Positions 56,109-64,000 of a DNA stretch of 64,000 bases are shown here, piece by piece. Position numbers and translations under genes: made by a program. The notes beneath the pieces are model-generated. The model searched no databases. It was not told where the DNA came from and worked only from the letters and a program-made list of their open reading frames with translations. Numbering within the stretch: the stretch's first letter is position 1; every line of letters starts with the position of its first letter. Origin of the DNA: Thermochromatium tepidum ATCC 43061 (GTDB lineage: Bacteria; Pseudomonadota; Gammaproteobacteria; Chromatiales; Chromatiaceae); contig NZ_CP039268.1 of NCBI RefSeq assembly GCF_009664085.1, positions 1,287,501 through 1,351,500 of the forward strand. Direction: 5' to 3'.

Positions 56109-57151
56109 GTAAGGATGTCGAGGCAGGATTCCAGCTTGAGGCGAATTTCAACGAGGTCAAAGCGATGTTAGTGACAGCAGTCTCCCATGCTACGCTTGCG
56201 CTTTCAACGACCCGGATCTCACACCGCGCCAACGCAACGCACAACACTGAGTTACAGTTGACCACACCGGTCTCGGCGGCGCCGCCCCCCCCTTTCGTCA
56301 GCCAAACCGATTCGGGTTCCGACAGCCTGACTTTGTCTGAGCAAGTCAAGGAACGAATGGAACAGGATCAGGATTATCAGATCTTGCGCCGCGCCTTCGG
56401 GCTCGATGATGTCGATGAGTCGAAGGCGGTACGACAGGAACTGGCTTCCGAAGCGATGCCGAGTGATCAGATCGATGCGTCGTCCATCCAGTCTGCTTCT
56501 CTGGCCGAATCCTTCGAGGTCCAGGCCGTCTCGACCCAGCGCCTTGAGATCTCTGTGCTGGCAGGCGAGGCGGCATTCATGACGTCGATGGCTGGTGCGA
56601 ATGCCCAGCGGCTTGAACTCAATATCCAGTCCTCCGAGGGGGTACAAGTTCAGACTGCCGATCCATTGGTACTCGATCTGGGCGGACGGGGCCTCACAAC
56701 CACGGGTCTTTCCGCTGGTGTCGATTTCGACCTCGACGGCGATGGTCGGCTCGAACGCATGAGCACAGTGACGGGAGATTCCTGGTTCCTGGCGCTCGAC
56801 TGGAATGCCAATGGGCGCATCGACGATGGTCGCGAACTCTTTGGCGATCAAAACGGGGCCGCGCATGGATTTGCTGAGCTGGCGCGTCACGACATCAATG
56901 GCGATGGGCGCATCGACGCCCAAGATGGGGTCTTCGAGCATCTGCGTTTAGTGCAGTTGAATGTCGATGGTTCGCAGACCAGTCGCACGCTCAAGGAGGC
57001 CGGGGTCAAGTCGATCGAACTCGGCTATCGGAACATCAACCTTGCGCTCAATGCCTATGATCGCGTGGCCCAGACTGGGCGCTTTACTCGTAGCGATGGC
57101 AGTCAGGGCGAGGCGTCCGACCTGATGCTCGGCTATCATGATCTGGCTTGA
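56105..57151 (+). CDS. EF-hand/dockerin-like calcium-binding repeat protein
   Basis: The N-terminal half (1-190) is Ser/Gln-rich without recognised domains. The C-terminal half carries three acidic loops of EF-hand type: DFDLDGDGRLER (near residue 205), DWNANGRIDDGRELFGD (near 231) and DINGDGRIDAQDG (near 262). This resembles proteins annotated as VCBS or hemolysin-type calcium-binding in flagellar/adhesin neighbourhoods. There is no signal peptide. It is coupled to the PilZ gene by ATGA. Confidence 0.72.
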   Translation: MSKDVEAGFQLEANFNEVKAMLVTAVSHATLALSTTRISHRANATHNTELQLTTPVSAAPPPPFVSQTDSGSDSLTLSEQVKERMEQDQDYQILRRAFGLDDVDESKAVRQELASEAMPSDQIDASSIQSASLAESFEVQAVSTQRLEISVLAGEAAFMTSMAGANAQRLELNIQSSEGVQVQTADPLVLDLGGRGLTTTGLSAGVDFDLDGDGRLERMSTVTGDSWFLALDWNANGRIDDGRELFGDQNGAAHGFAELARHDINGDGRIDAQDGVFEHLRLVQLNVDGSQTSRTLKEAGVKSIELGYRNINLALNAYDRVAQTGRFTRSDGSQGEASDLMLGYHDLA

Positions 57152-57227
57152 GATCACCCCAACCCTGTACCTGTTTCCCCGCCTTAATGAAAGTCTGATT
57201 GATTCTGTTCGCGGCTAAAGTCGCTCA

Positions 57228-57289
57228 ACCCATTGATTTTATGGGAGCAGTTTGAGCCGCGATTGATTCAGCGTCTCCTTGGGTATCCC
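57228..57289. repeat. Partial second copy of the REP-containing MITE
   Basis: ACCCATTGATTTTATGGGAG and the following GAGCCGCGATTGATTCAGCG match the right half of the element at 38069-38186. The left arm is not recognisable. A short GCGGCTAAAGTCGC stem lies just before it. Confidence 0.5.
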
Positions 57290-57291
57290 TG

Positions 57292-57316
57292 CCCTGAAAG
57301 ACGGGGTTTTAGTTTT
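57292..57316 (+). terminator. Probable intrinsic terminator
   Basis: CCCTG-AAAGA-CGGGG forms a five-bp stem with one G-U pair, followed by TTTTAGTTTT. It may end the PilZ/EF-hand transcript. Confidence 0.45.
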
Positions 57317-57435
57317 ACGACGCAATGGATAAAAAACGACGAACGGATCGTCAAGGTATGTCATGGGGGGTGTTGATGCTGCTAGACTAAGTTAGGTGTT
57401 GCCTGATCCCTTTGTTCTTCAGGAATCCATCTGTT

Positions 57436-58656
57436 ATGCAGCAGACACCCAAAACATTGGAGGCATTTTCGATCCTGTCCGAGATCGAACTGACGCGCGA
57501 TCTCAGCGAAGAGGATCGCGGTCGGCTCGCCGCACAGTGCCGGCTTGAGGAGTATTCGCTCAAGCACCGTATGCGACTGACCGATCAGAGGCCGGATCGA
57601 CTGTTTCTGGTCGATGGCCATGTGGCGCGTCTCGAGAACGGCGTCATCGAGCGGCTCCAGGCGTTTCGGGGGCTCAGTGAACCGATCGATCTCATGGGGG
57701 AGACACTGGCGCCTGACGCCTGCCTGGTGACCGAAACCCCCTGTCTGTTCCTGCGGATTCCAGCCGACGTATTCAAGGCCGTGCTCTCCACCGGCACCGA
57801 GGTCAGTGACATCGAGCTCGATGCAGCCGAGGGCGATTTCCTGGCCGAACTCTATCATCTGATCAATAACAACCAGCTCGTCCTGCCGGCACGTCCCGAG
57901 GTCGCGCTCAAGATCCAGGAGCTGACCAACGACCCGGACGCCGGCATCGACGCCCTGACTGAGATCATCCAGCGTGACGGCACCATCGCTGGTGCCCTAC
58001 TGCATGCGACGAACAGCCCGTTGTTCCGCGCCGCCAAGGAGATCAAGACCATCCGCGAGGCCGTGGTACGTCTGGGGTTCCGCAATACCCGGATGCTGGC
58101 TGTCAACTTGGCGCTGCGTCAGGCCTTCCGCGCCAAGAACGAAGTCACCCGCGCGGCGATGCAGGAGTCTTGGGCCGAGAGCGTACTTTGTTCGGCCTAC
58201 AGCTACGTGATTGCCGAGGTCGCGCATCGGCTCGACCGTGAGCGTGCGCTGCTCGCTGGACTCATCGCCGGGATCGGTGCCGTGCCCATCATCCAATTCG
58301 TCGAAACGCGCGGGCAGGGGCAGACGCTCGCTCAGGTCCAGTCACTCGTTGCCAAGTTGGCGAGTATCACGGGCGTGCTGGTGATCAACTACTGGGGGCT
58401 CGGTGAAGATCTGGTGAGGGCCGCCGAGCACTATGGTGATTGGGGCTATCAGGCCGATGAGCCGGATTATGCCAGCATTGCCATCCTAGCCCGCTGGGCG
58501 GCGCTGAACAGCGAAGGACGCGAGGTCCCTGACGCAGCTTCGGTGCCCGCGTTCGCGGTGCTGGGCCTGACCCCGCCGGCAGCGGGTGAGCCGATCTCCG
58601 AGCTGGCCGGTAGCGAGCGGCTGCTCAATAATCTCAAGTCCATGTTCAATCTATGA
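57436..58656 (+). CDS. HDOD-domain signalling protein
   Basis: The N-terminal 150 residues look like a cyclic-nucleotide-binding-type fold (LSEEDRGRLAAQCRLEEYSL; PDRLFLVDGHVARLENGVIE). The HDOD domain follows from about 155 (LPARPEVALKIQELTNDPDA; DGTIAGALLHATNSPLFRAA; AVVRLGFRNTRMLAVNLAL). HDOD is a non-catalytic HD-like scaffold in signalling. ATG 57436 is chosen. A second HDOD gene follows 48 bases on. Confidence 0.85.
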   Translation: MQQTPKTLEAFSILSEIELTRDLSEEDRGRLAAQCRLEEYSLKHRMRLTDQRPDRLFLVDGHVARLENGVIERLQAFRGLSEPIDLMGETLAPDACLVTETPCLFLRIPADVFKAVLSTGTEVSDIELDAAEGDFLAELYHLINNNQLVLPARPEVALKIQELTNDPDAGIDALTEIIQRDGTIAGALLHATNSPLFRAAKEIKTIREAVVRLGFRNTRMLAVNLALRQAFRAKNEVTRAAMQESWAESVLCSAYSYVIAEVAHRLDRERALLAGLIAGIGAVPIIQFVETRGQGQTLAQVQSLVAKLASITGVLVINYWGLGEDLVRAAEHYGDWGYQADEPDYASIAILARWAALNSEGREVPDAASVPAFAVLGLTPPAAGEPISELAGSERLLNNLKSMFNL

Positions 58657-58704
58657 CGGTATGACGGATTGTGTCACGATTGAAGTCTTGGCGTAGGGGG
58701 CGGT

Positions 58705-59577
58705 GTGTCTGGAGCAACCATCGACAGGCTGGTCAAGGGAAGGGGGCAATTACTGGCGATCCCGCGCGTGGTCGGGGAGGTGCTGCGTCTCCTGGACGAT
58801 CCGAACAGCCGTCAATCAGAGATTGCCCGGCAGCTGGAACAGGATCCGGCCTTGGTGGCCATCCTGCTACGGTTGGCCAATAGCCCGGCCTTTGCGCCCG
58901 CGCGCACGGTCGATTCGGTCGAGCGTGCCCTCATGCTGCTGGGGCGTGAGCACCTGCGCCGGCTGGTGATTACGGGTGCCGTCACCCAGGCGGCGGATCA
59001 TCTGCCGAACCAGGACATGCTGCCGCTCGAGGTCTTCTGGCGCCATTCATCCTATTGCGCCGTCATCGCGCGCTTGCTGGCCGAGCAGGTCGCGCCCCGT
59101 CTGGCCGGATCGGTCTTCATCGGCGGCTTGCTTCACGATCTGGGACAGCTCTTGCTCTTTACCCAAGAGCCCCAGGCCGAGCATCAGGCATTCCTGAATT
59201 CGCTGGGGGCGCTGGATACCCTGTCGCCGCCGGAGGCTGAGCGCGCCGTGCTCGGCTTCGATCACGCCCAGCTCGGCGGCGCTCTGGCCGAGCACTGGGG
59301 GCTGCCCGAGAGTCTGGTAGCCTGTATCCGCTATCATCACGACCCGCTTGCCGCGCCCGAGGCACATGCCCTCGCCGTGTCCCTGGTGCATGTGGCCAAT
59401 AGCATTGCCCATCTGGCCGAGCTCGACTCCAGGGATCTGCTCGATGCCCCGCCGATCGAGCCTAAGATTCTGGCAAGCCTCGATCTGCGTACTGAACGGC
59501 TCATGGAATTGGTCGAGCAGGCACAGTACCAGATCCTCGCCGTCGAAGCATTGCGCAATCCGAAGCTGGCCGAGTAG
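58705..59577 (+). CDS. HDOD-domain protein
   Basis: This 290-residue protein is mostly a single HDOD domain: IPRVVGEVLRLLDDPNSRQS, VAILLRLANSPAF, ALMLLGREHLRRLVITGAV, IGGLLHDLGQLLLF and CIRYHHDPL. Some HD residues (HDLG) remain, but the metal set is incomplete. The start is GTG 58705 after a G-rich ribosome site. Its likely partner is the HDOD gene before it. Confidence 0.85.
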   Translation: MSGATIDRLVKGRGQLLAIPRVVGEVLRLLDDPNSRQSEIARQLEQDPALVAILLRLANSPAFAPARTVDSVERALMLLGREHLRRLVITGAVTQAADHLPNQDMLPLEVFWRHSSYCAVIARLLAEQVAPRLAGSVFIGGLLHDLGQLLLFTQEPQAEHQAFLNSLGALDTLSPPEAERAVLGFDHAQLGGALAEHWGLPESLVACIRYHHDPLAAPEAHALAVSLVHVANSIAHLAELDSRDLLDAPPIEPKILASLDLRTERLMELVEQAQYQILAVEALRNPKLAE

Positions 59578-59594
59578 GGTGACTAACCCGACCG

Positions 59595-60290
59595 TCATAA
59601 CAGCGGCCCCCAGTAAACCCCAAACAACAGCACCGCCGAGGCCGCGACGGTGATCAGGATATTGTCGTCGATGGGACCGAATTCATAGCGCTCGACCAGC
59701 GTGGCGACCGCCGCCGAGATCAGCCCCCACACCGGAATCGGCGGTTGCGCCATGCCGCCGATGATCCAGCCTATGGGCGCGCTGATGATGAACATGAAGA
59801 CACTGCCGATCGGATTCTTTGAGCGCTTGCGGATGAAGGCATTGCGCACGATCCCGGTCACGCCGTCGCCGAAGGCCATATAGAGCGCCGGCAGGATCGC
59901 TAGCCAGGGATCATCCAGGATCCACCACAGCGTCGCGACCGAAATCGACCACATGAGCGCGAACTTGACGTCGTTGCGGTTATCGTCGGTCTGGAACCAA
60001 TAGAAACGCATCCCGGTGACATGGGCCAGGTTGGTCAGGAGCGTCAGGAGCAAGCCGCTGACCAGCGGAAACCAGGGATTGACGAATACCAGCGGCACGG
60101 CCAGTGAACCGACACCGCCGGCCAGCATGTGCACGATCTTGCGATTGTAGTAAACGGCCCGGATTGGCTCTAGACCGTGCCGCACCATGGCCTGATAGGG
60201 CAGGCGCGTCAAGAACAGCACTGCCAGGACATAGAGGCTCAGGCCGGCGGCCCAGTAGAGCTGAGAATGGGGCTGTGGGTTAAGGGTCAT
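59595..60290 (-). CDS. Dolichol/phytol kinase-like integral membrane protein
   Basis: Seven or eight hydrophobic helices are present. The conserved YYNRKIVHMLAGGVGSLAVP and MAFGDGVTGIVRNAFIRKR resemble CTP-dependent dolichol or phytol kinases (the CDP-alcohol/cytidylyltransferase-related fold). In phototrophs such kinases can salvage phytol, but the substrate here is unknown. ATG 60290 is used; the frame extends to 60326 into a terminator. Confidence 0.72.
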   Translation of the reverse strand: MTLNPQPHSQLYWAAGLSLYVLAVLFLTRLPYQAMVRHGLEPIRAVYYNRKIVHMLAGGVGSLAVPLVFVNPWFPLVSGLLLTLLTNLAHVTGMRFYWFQTDDNRNDVKFALMWSISVATLWWILDDPWLAILPALYMAFGDGVTGIVRNAFIRKRSKNPIGSVFMFIISAPIGWIIGGMAQPPIPVWGLISAAVATLVERYEFGPIDDNILITVAASAVLLFGVYWGPLL

Positions 60291-60323
60291 GTGAAATCTT
60301 GTAAGGGCTCGGCGAGCCGCCCT

Positions 60324-60362
60324 CAAACAAAAGGGGCTAGGCCCTTCAACCTAACCCCTTGT
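60324..60362 (-). terminator. Rho-independent terminator of tRNA-Leu
   Basis: On the minus strand AAGGGGTTAGG and CCTAGCCCCTT pair across an eight-base loop, followed by TTGTTTG. It lies nine bases after the tRNA and ahead of the dolichol kinase-like gene. Confidence 0.85.
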
Positions 60363-60370
60363 CTTAATTA

Positions 60371-60457
60371 TGGTACCGAGGGCCGGACTCGAACCGGCAT
60401 GGGGTCGCCCCCGTCAGATTTTGAGTCTGATGCGTCTACCAATTTCGCCACCCCGGC
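60371..60457 (-). tRNA. tRNA-Leu(CAA)
   Basis: An 87-nt class II tRNA. The anticodon stem TCAGA/TCTGA holds loop CTCAAAA (anticodon CAA), the long variable arm is CGGGGGCGACCCCAT, and the T arm is GCCGGTTCGAGTCCGGC. CCA is encoded at 60371-60373. The first acceptor pair is G-U. Confidence 0.96.
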
Positions 60458-60521
60458 GGCGTTAGAGGTGATTATAACAAATCTAAGACATCAGTGGGAT
60501 CGGCCTCTCTGGAGGTCGAAC

Positions 60522-60980
60522 CTACGACAAGGTCGTTGCGCGTTCGTCGAATCCAGCTCGTTTATAGAGGCGTTTTGCCTCTTCCAGATCCTGCTCTACG
60601 CCGTACCCTTTTTCGTACATCATCGCCAATGTGGTCAAGGAGCCGATGAGACCTTGGTCGGCCGCCTTCCTGAACCATTCGACCGCCTTGGCGGGGTTTT
60701 TATCGGTGCATTCACCTTCCATGTACATGAAGCCGAGGCCATGTTGCGCGAGACCGAGTCCAGCCTTGGCCGCACTCTTCATATAGCTGTAGGCCATGAG
60801 TGGATTGGGGAGCATGCCAAGACCGTTTTGGGCCATGATGGCCATGCGATACTGAGCCTCAACATTGCCTTGCTCGGCCAATGGAGCCAGCAGCCCCACG
60901 GCGCGAGAGAATTGCTTGGACTCGAAGGCGGCTATACCGCTCACCAGGTCCATGTCGATTGGGTTGGATTCTTCGCTCAT
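60522..60980 (-). CDS. Sel1-repeat protein
   Basis: The 152-residue protein contains about three Sel1-like repeats: AEQGNVEAQYRMAIMAQNGL, AKAGLGLAQHGLGFMYMEGE and ADQGLIGSLTTLAMMYEKGY. These alpha-alpha repeats are scaffolds for protein contacts. No signal peptide is seen, so it is probably cytoplasmic. It lies upstream of tRNA-Leu on the same strand. Confidence 0.85.
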   Translation of the reverse strand: MSEESNPIDMDLVSGIAAFESKQFSRAVGLLAPLAEQGNVEAQYRMAIMAQNGLGMLPNPLMAYSYMKSAAKAGLGLAQHGLGFMYMEGECTDKNPAKAVEWFRKAADQGLIGSLTTLAMMYEKGYGVEQDLEEAKRLYKRAGFDERATTLS

Positions 60981-61244
60981 TGGAGACTGAACCTCAGTTA
61001 TGGTCGGCGAGTGTGCAATGCATACCGGCGGTGTGGATTGGCCGTTCCATCAGACTGACTCAGTGTCTACACCCCAAACAGGAGTGACGCTGACGTCCTA
61101 AGCCTTGCGGGTGCGGCCAGCGCCGTCCTCTCCAGAGGCACGACAGGCCGACTATCAGTTAGCCTAAGCCTCTAGGGAAGGCAAAATGACTATTATTGAA
61201 AATTCTGATTACCGCGACTCACCCAATCCACCCAGGGAGCATCC
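60981..61244. other. Intergenic region between Sel1 gene and metY
   Basis: No open frame or RNA gene is supported. The last 60 bases before metY are AT-rich (ATGACTATTATTGAAAATTC) and may hold its promoter. I see no clear SAM riboswitch or MetJ box array. Confidence 0.4.
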
Positions 61245-62522
61245 ATGAAGCTTGAAACTCTGGCCATCCACGCTGGTTTTGAGCCCGACCCAACCACCAA
61301 AGCGGTGGCTACGCCGATCTATCAAACCACCAGCTACGCCTTCGACGACACCCAGCATGGCGCGGATCTGTTCGACCTCAAGGTGGCTGGCAATATCTAT
61401 ACGCGCATCATGAACCCAACCACAGAGGTGCTCGAACGGCGTGTGGCGGCCTTTGAAGGGGGAGTGGGTGCCCTGGCCCTGGCCTCGGGCATGTCGGCCA
61501 TAACCACGGCGATCCTGACCTTGGCCCAGGCGGGTGATAACATCGTCGCCGTCTCGACGCTCTATGGCGGCACCTATAATCTCTTCGCACACACCCTGCC
61601 ACGTCTGGGGATCCAGGTCCGTTTCGCCGCGCCCAACGACATCGAAGGCATGGCCGCGCAGATCGATGCGGGCACTCGGGCCGTCTTTTGCGAATCCATT
61701 GGCAATCCGGCGGGAAACGTCGCAGATATTGCCGCCCTAGCCGACATGGCGCACGCCCATGGCCTGCCGCTGATCGTCGACAATACCGTGCCTACCCCCT
61801 ATCTATGCCGACCGTTTGAACATGGCGCCGATATCGTGGTCCACGCGCTCACCAAATACATGGGTGGACATGGCACCAGCATCGGCGGCATTCTGGTTGA
61901 CTCGGGACGCTTCCCCTGGGCCGAACACGCCGAGCGCTTCTCGCTGCTCACCGAGCCGGACGTCTCTTACCATGGCGTGATCTATACCGAGACGATGGGG
62001 CAGGGGGCCTATATCGCGCGCGCCCGCGTTGTACCTTTGCGCAACATGGGGGCGGCCATCTCGCCGTTCAACAGCTTCCTGATCCTGCAGGGCATCGAGA
62101 CGCTGCCGGTGCGCATGGACCGGCATTGCGAAAATGCGCTTGCTGTCGCCAATTATCTCAAGGGGCATCCGCAGGTGGCCTGGGTGCGTTATGCGGGACT
62201 GCCGGACAGTCCGGATTATCCGCTGATCCAGAGATACATGGATGGCGCAAAGGCAAGTTCCATTCTGTCGTTCGGCATCCAGGGCGGACGCGAGGCCGGT
62301 GCACGTTTCATCGATGCGCTCAAGCTCGTCGTGAGACTAGTCAATATCGGCGATGCCAAGACATTGGCCTGTCATCCGGCGACGACCACGCATCGCCAGT
62401 TGTCGCCCGATGAGCTGGCGCGCGCCGGCGTTTCGGAGGATCTCGTCAGACTCTCGATCGGTATCGAGCATGTCGACGACATCATTGCCGATTTGGATCA
62501 GGCGCTCGCGACGGCGGGCTGA
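61245..62522 (+). CDS. metY: O-acetylhomoserine sulfhydrylase (MetY)
   Basis: This PLP enzyme makes homocysteine from O-acetylhomoserine and sulfide; some members use O-acetylserine. The 425-residue product shows AIHAGFEPDPTTKAVATPIY, SGMSAITTAILTL, the Schiff-base lysine in VHALTKYMGGHGTSIGG and TLACHPATTTHRQL. AGGGAG precedes the ATG. Direct sulfide use would suit a sulfide-rich habitat (inference). Confidence 0.95.
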   Translation: MKLETLAIHAGFEPDPTTKAVATPIYQTTSYAFDDTQHGADLFDLKVAGNIYTRIMNPTTEVLERRVAAFEGGVGALALASGMSAITTAILTLAQAGDNIVAVSTLYGGTYNLFAHTLPRLGIQVRFAAPNDIEGMAAQIDAGTRAVFCESIGNPAGNVADIAALADMAHAHGLPLIVDNTVPTPYLCRPFEHGADIVVHALTKYMGGHGTSIGGILVDSGRFPWAEHAERFSLLTEPDVSYHGVIYTETMGQGAYIARARVVPLRNMGAAISPFNSFLILQGIETLPVRMDRHCENALAVANYLKGHPQVAWVRYAGLPDSPDYPLIQRYMDGAKASSILSFGIQGGREAGARFIDALKLVVRLVNIGDAKTLACHPATTTHRQLSPDELARAGVSEDLVRLSIGIEHVDDIIADLDQALATAG

Positions 62523-62600
62523 GCCGCGTCGCGCTTTGGACATAGGAGAGGAGAGACGGGAATGGATTCCCGGAGATGCTTGGAGGCTAAGCTTAATTTA

Positions 62601-62616
62601 CATAATATACATTATG
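62601..62616. promoter_or_regulatory. AT-rich inverted repeat upstream of phoU
   Basis: CATAAT and ATTATG are arms of CATAATATACATTATG in an AT-rich patch about 140 bases before phoU. A second stem GCTCGC/GCGAGC lies at 62682-62701. Either may regulate phoU; no Pho box is recognised. Confidence 0.3.
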
Positions 62617-62755
62617 CGAAATTTTTCATAATTATTCAGACGTTCCAAAACCCTGTAAGATCCAAGCTATCACCTTGAAACGCTCGCTCGTAATCGCGAG
62701 CAATTCACCCAAAACCACCATAGATTCTGAGGATAGAACAAGAGAGGATGGAACA

Positions 62756-63418
62756 ATGGGAAACTTGAACCTGGTTCAAAAGAGACGTTTGCACCTACAG
62801 GAAGCCGTTGGCGATCTCGGCGCGGGTGTGGTCGAGGCCCTGTATCGATCGGTCGAGTGTCTGAAGACCCAAGACAAGGCGCTGGCCGCTGACATCATTG
62901 CTGGTGACCGGATCATTAACCAACAGCGCCGCCTCCTTGAGCAAGAATGCCTTGTTACCCTGGCTGCCTACAAACCCGCTGGCACGGATCTGCGCGCCGT
63001 CGGCGCCTGCATGGAGCTGGCCTCCGAGTTGGAACGCATTGGTGATTATGCCGCCGATGTCGCCCGGATCATCGAGCGCGACGTCCAGGAACCTCTGCCT
63101 ACTGAACCTGTCACTGCCATCCTTGAGTTGGCCAAGGACGCCATCGACATGCTCGAACAAACCCTGGCCGCCTTCGTCGGCAACGGCAGCGAGGCCACAC
63201 TACGCGCGGCGGTCGAGAAGGAATCCCAGGTCGACCGCGAAGAAGATGAATTCATCGCCCAGGTGCTGGAACGCATGCGGGCCGACGCTGCGTTCGCCGC
63301 CACCGGCACCTATCTGCTGTGGATCGTGCACAACTACGAGCGCGTGGCCGATCGCGCGACCAATGTCGCCGAGCGTGCCATCTATGTCGTCTCAGGGTAT
63401 ACGCCTGATCTGGACTGA
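62756..63418 (+). CDS. phoU: PhoU-like phosphate signalling protein
   Basis: The 220-residue protein has two PhoU helical bundles. Each carries the metal-binding E/D-R-x-x-D pattern: ASELERIGDYAADVARII in the first and VHNYERVADRATNVAERAI in the second. PhoU represses the Pho regulon by acting on PstSCAB and PhoR. GAGG lies about nine bases before ATG 62756; the frame is open to 62675. No pst or phoB gene is adjacent within the window. Confidence 0.88.
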   Translation: MGNLNLVQKRRLHLQEAVGDLGAGVVEALYRSVECLKTQDKALAADIIAGDRIINQQRRLLEQECLVTLAAYKPAGTDLRAVGACMELASELERIGDYAADVARIIERDVQEPLPTEPVTAILELAKDAIDMLEQTLAAFVGNGSEATLRAAVEKESQVDREEDEFIAQVLERMRADAAFAATGTYLLWIVHNYERVADRATNVAERAIYVVSGYTPDLD

Positions 63419-63476
63419 GTCTCAACCGCCCTCTCCCGCCCTGATCCCCCTTCTCACAGGGTAGCCAATGGCCCCG

Positions 63477-64000
63477 TCAGCCCCCATCGCTCGCGAGGTC
63501 GGGCGGGGACTGATCCGGTGGGTCGAGCAACTCGATATGGAGCAGATGCACGCGCCGGCTGTCGGCGCGCATCACGGTAAAACGGAAGCGTCCAAGTTCC
63601 ACCGACTCGCCGCGCTTGGGCAGATGCCCAAAGGCGTTGACCACCAGCCCGCCGATGGTGTCGAACTCTTCGTCTGAGAAATCCGTGCCGAAGTATTCGT
63701 TGAAATCCTCGATCGAAGTGCGCGCCTTGACGCTGAAATCGTTCTCACCGCGACGGAAGATGCCTGGACCTTCGTCATAGTCGTGCTCGTCGTCGATCTC
63801 GCCGACGATCTGTTCGAGCACATCCTCGATGGTCACCAGGCCCGAGGCTGTGCCGTACTCGTCGACCACGATCGCCATATGATTGCGGCTGGCACGAAAT
63901 TCCTTGAGCAGCACATTGAGCCGCTTACTCTCGGGCACGAAGAGCGCCGAGCGCAGAAGATCGCGGATATTGAAGGCGCGTCGCTCGGACCCGACGCAGA
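63477..64000 (-). CDS. corC: CorC/HlyC-type CBS-domain protein, N-terminus beyond window
   Basis: The visible 174 codons show part of a CBS pair (MAIVVDEYGTASGLVTIEDV, LEQIVGEIDDEHD) and the C-terminal CorC_HlyC domain (SVKARTSIEDFNEYFGTDFS; GGLVVNAFGHLPKRGE). The frame stays open to the window edge (SERRAFNIRDLLRSALFVPE), so the gene continues. CorC-like proteins are linked to magnesium/cobalt homeostasis. Next to ybeY, ybeZ and lnt is the usual setting, but that part is outside. Confidence 0.9.
   Translation of the reverse strand, partial: CVGSERRAFNIRDLLRSALFVPESKRLNVLLKEFRASRNHMAIVVDEYGTASGLVTIEDVLEQIVGEIDDEHDYDEGPGIFRRGENDFSVKARTSIEDFNEYFGTDFSDEEFDTIGGLVVNAFGHLPKRGESVELGRFRFTVMRADSRRVHLLHIELLDPPDQSPPDLASDGG

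Noticed and set aside
61100-61244. SAM riboswitch or MetJ boxes upstream of metY
   Set aside because: I found neither a recognisable aptamer nor tandem AGACGTCT-like boxes.

Overview
The window is high-GC DNA from a gammaproteobacterium. Gene order and protein character suggest the Chromatiales (purple sulfur bacteria such as Allochromatium, Thiocystis or Thiocapsa). Evidence is the ndk-rlmN-pilW-rodZ-hisS-yfgM-bamB block, mutY-yggX, gammaproteobacterial YgfZ, YcbK and YfbR homologues, and a polar-flagellum style chemotaxis/FliW region. No photosynthesis or sulfur-oxidation gene is visible, so the genus is inference.

Layout. 1-6.8 kb (minus): envelope/translation operon ndk to bamB, with no ispG between rodZ and hisS. 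6.9-7.2 kb: remnant of an IS200/IS605 (IS1341-type) element. 7.3-17.8 kb: housekeeping genes (DHH phosphoesterase, prfB with its programmed frameshift, lysS, ygfZ, an RNB ribonuclease, a YcbK-like protein, a lytic transglycosylase, mutY-yggX, tRNA-Thr, tRNA-Gly). 17.8-18.8 kb: IS481-type transposase. 18.8-31.1 kb: acyl-CoA ligase, an RND efflux pair behind an AT-rich palindrome, dapB, a DUF3775 gene between transposon ends, a divergent deacetylase/acetyltransferase pair, and an IS607 remnant. 31.3-37.4 kb: MFS transporter, a very large orphan membrane protein, small genes. 37.5-59.6 kb: motility and signalling (fliW, DUF5610-like protein, a full che cluster, a c-heme chemoreceptor, a DamX/ExeA-like SPOR protein, SprA-like protein, YjfB-like protein, PilZ, EF-hand-like protein, two HDOD proteins). 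59.6-64 kb: dolichol kinase-like protein, tRNA-Leu with terminator, Sel1 protein, metY, phoU, and corC cut by the window end.

The most striking region is 41.2-46.7 kb. The only cheA in view is broken inside its ATPase domain and goes out of frame. Its CheW-like tail is then joined in frame to a chemoreceptor that has lost its N-terminus. Either the main chemotaxis kinase has been lost through nested deletions, or the assembly is collapsed here. A second theme is a family of reduced IS200/IS605 elements that keep little more than their ends and the TnpB tail. Two of them start at a TTGAC that contains the stop codon of the preceding gene.
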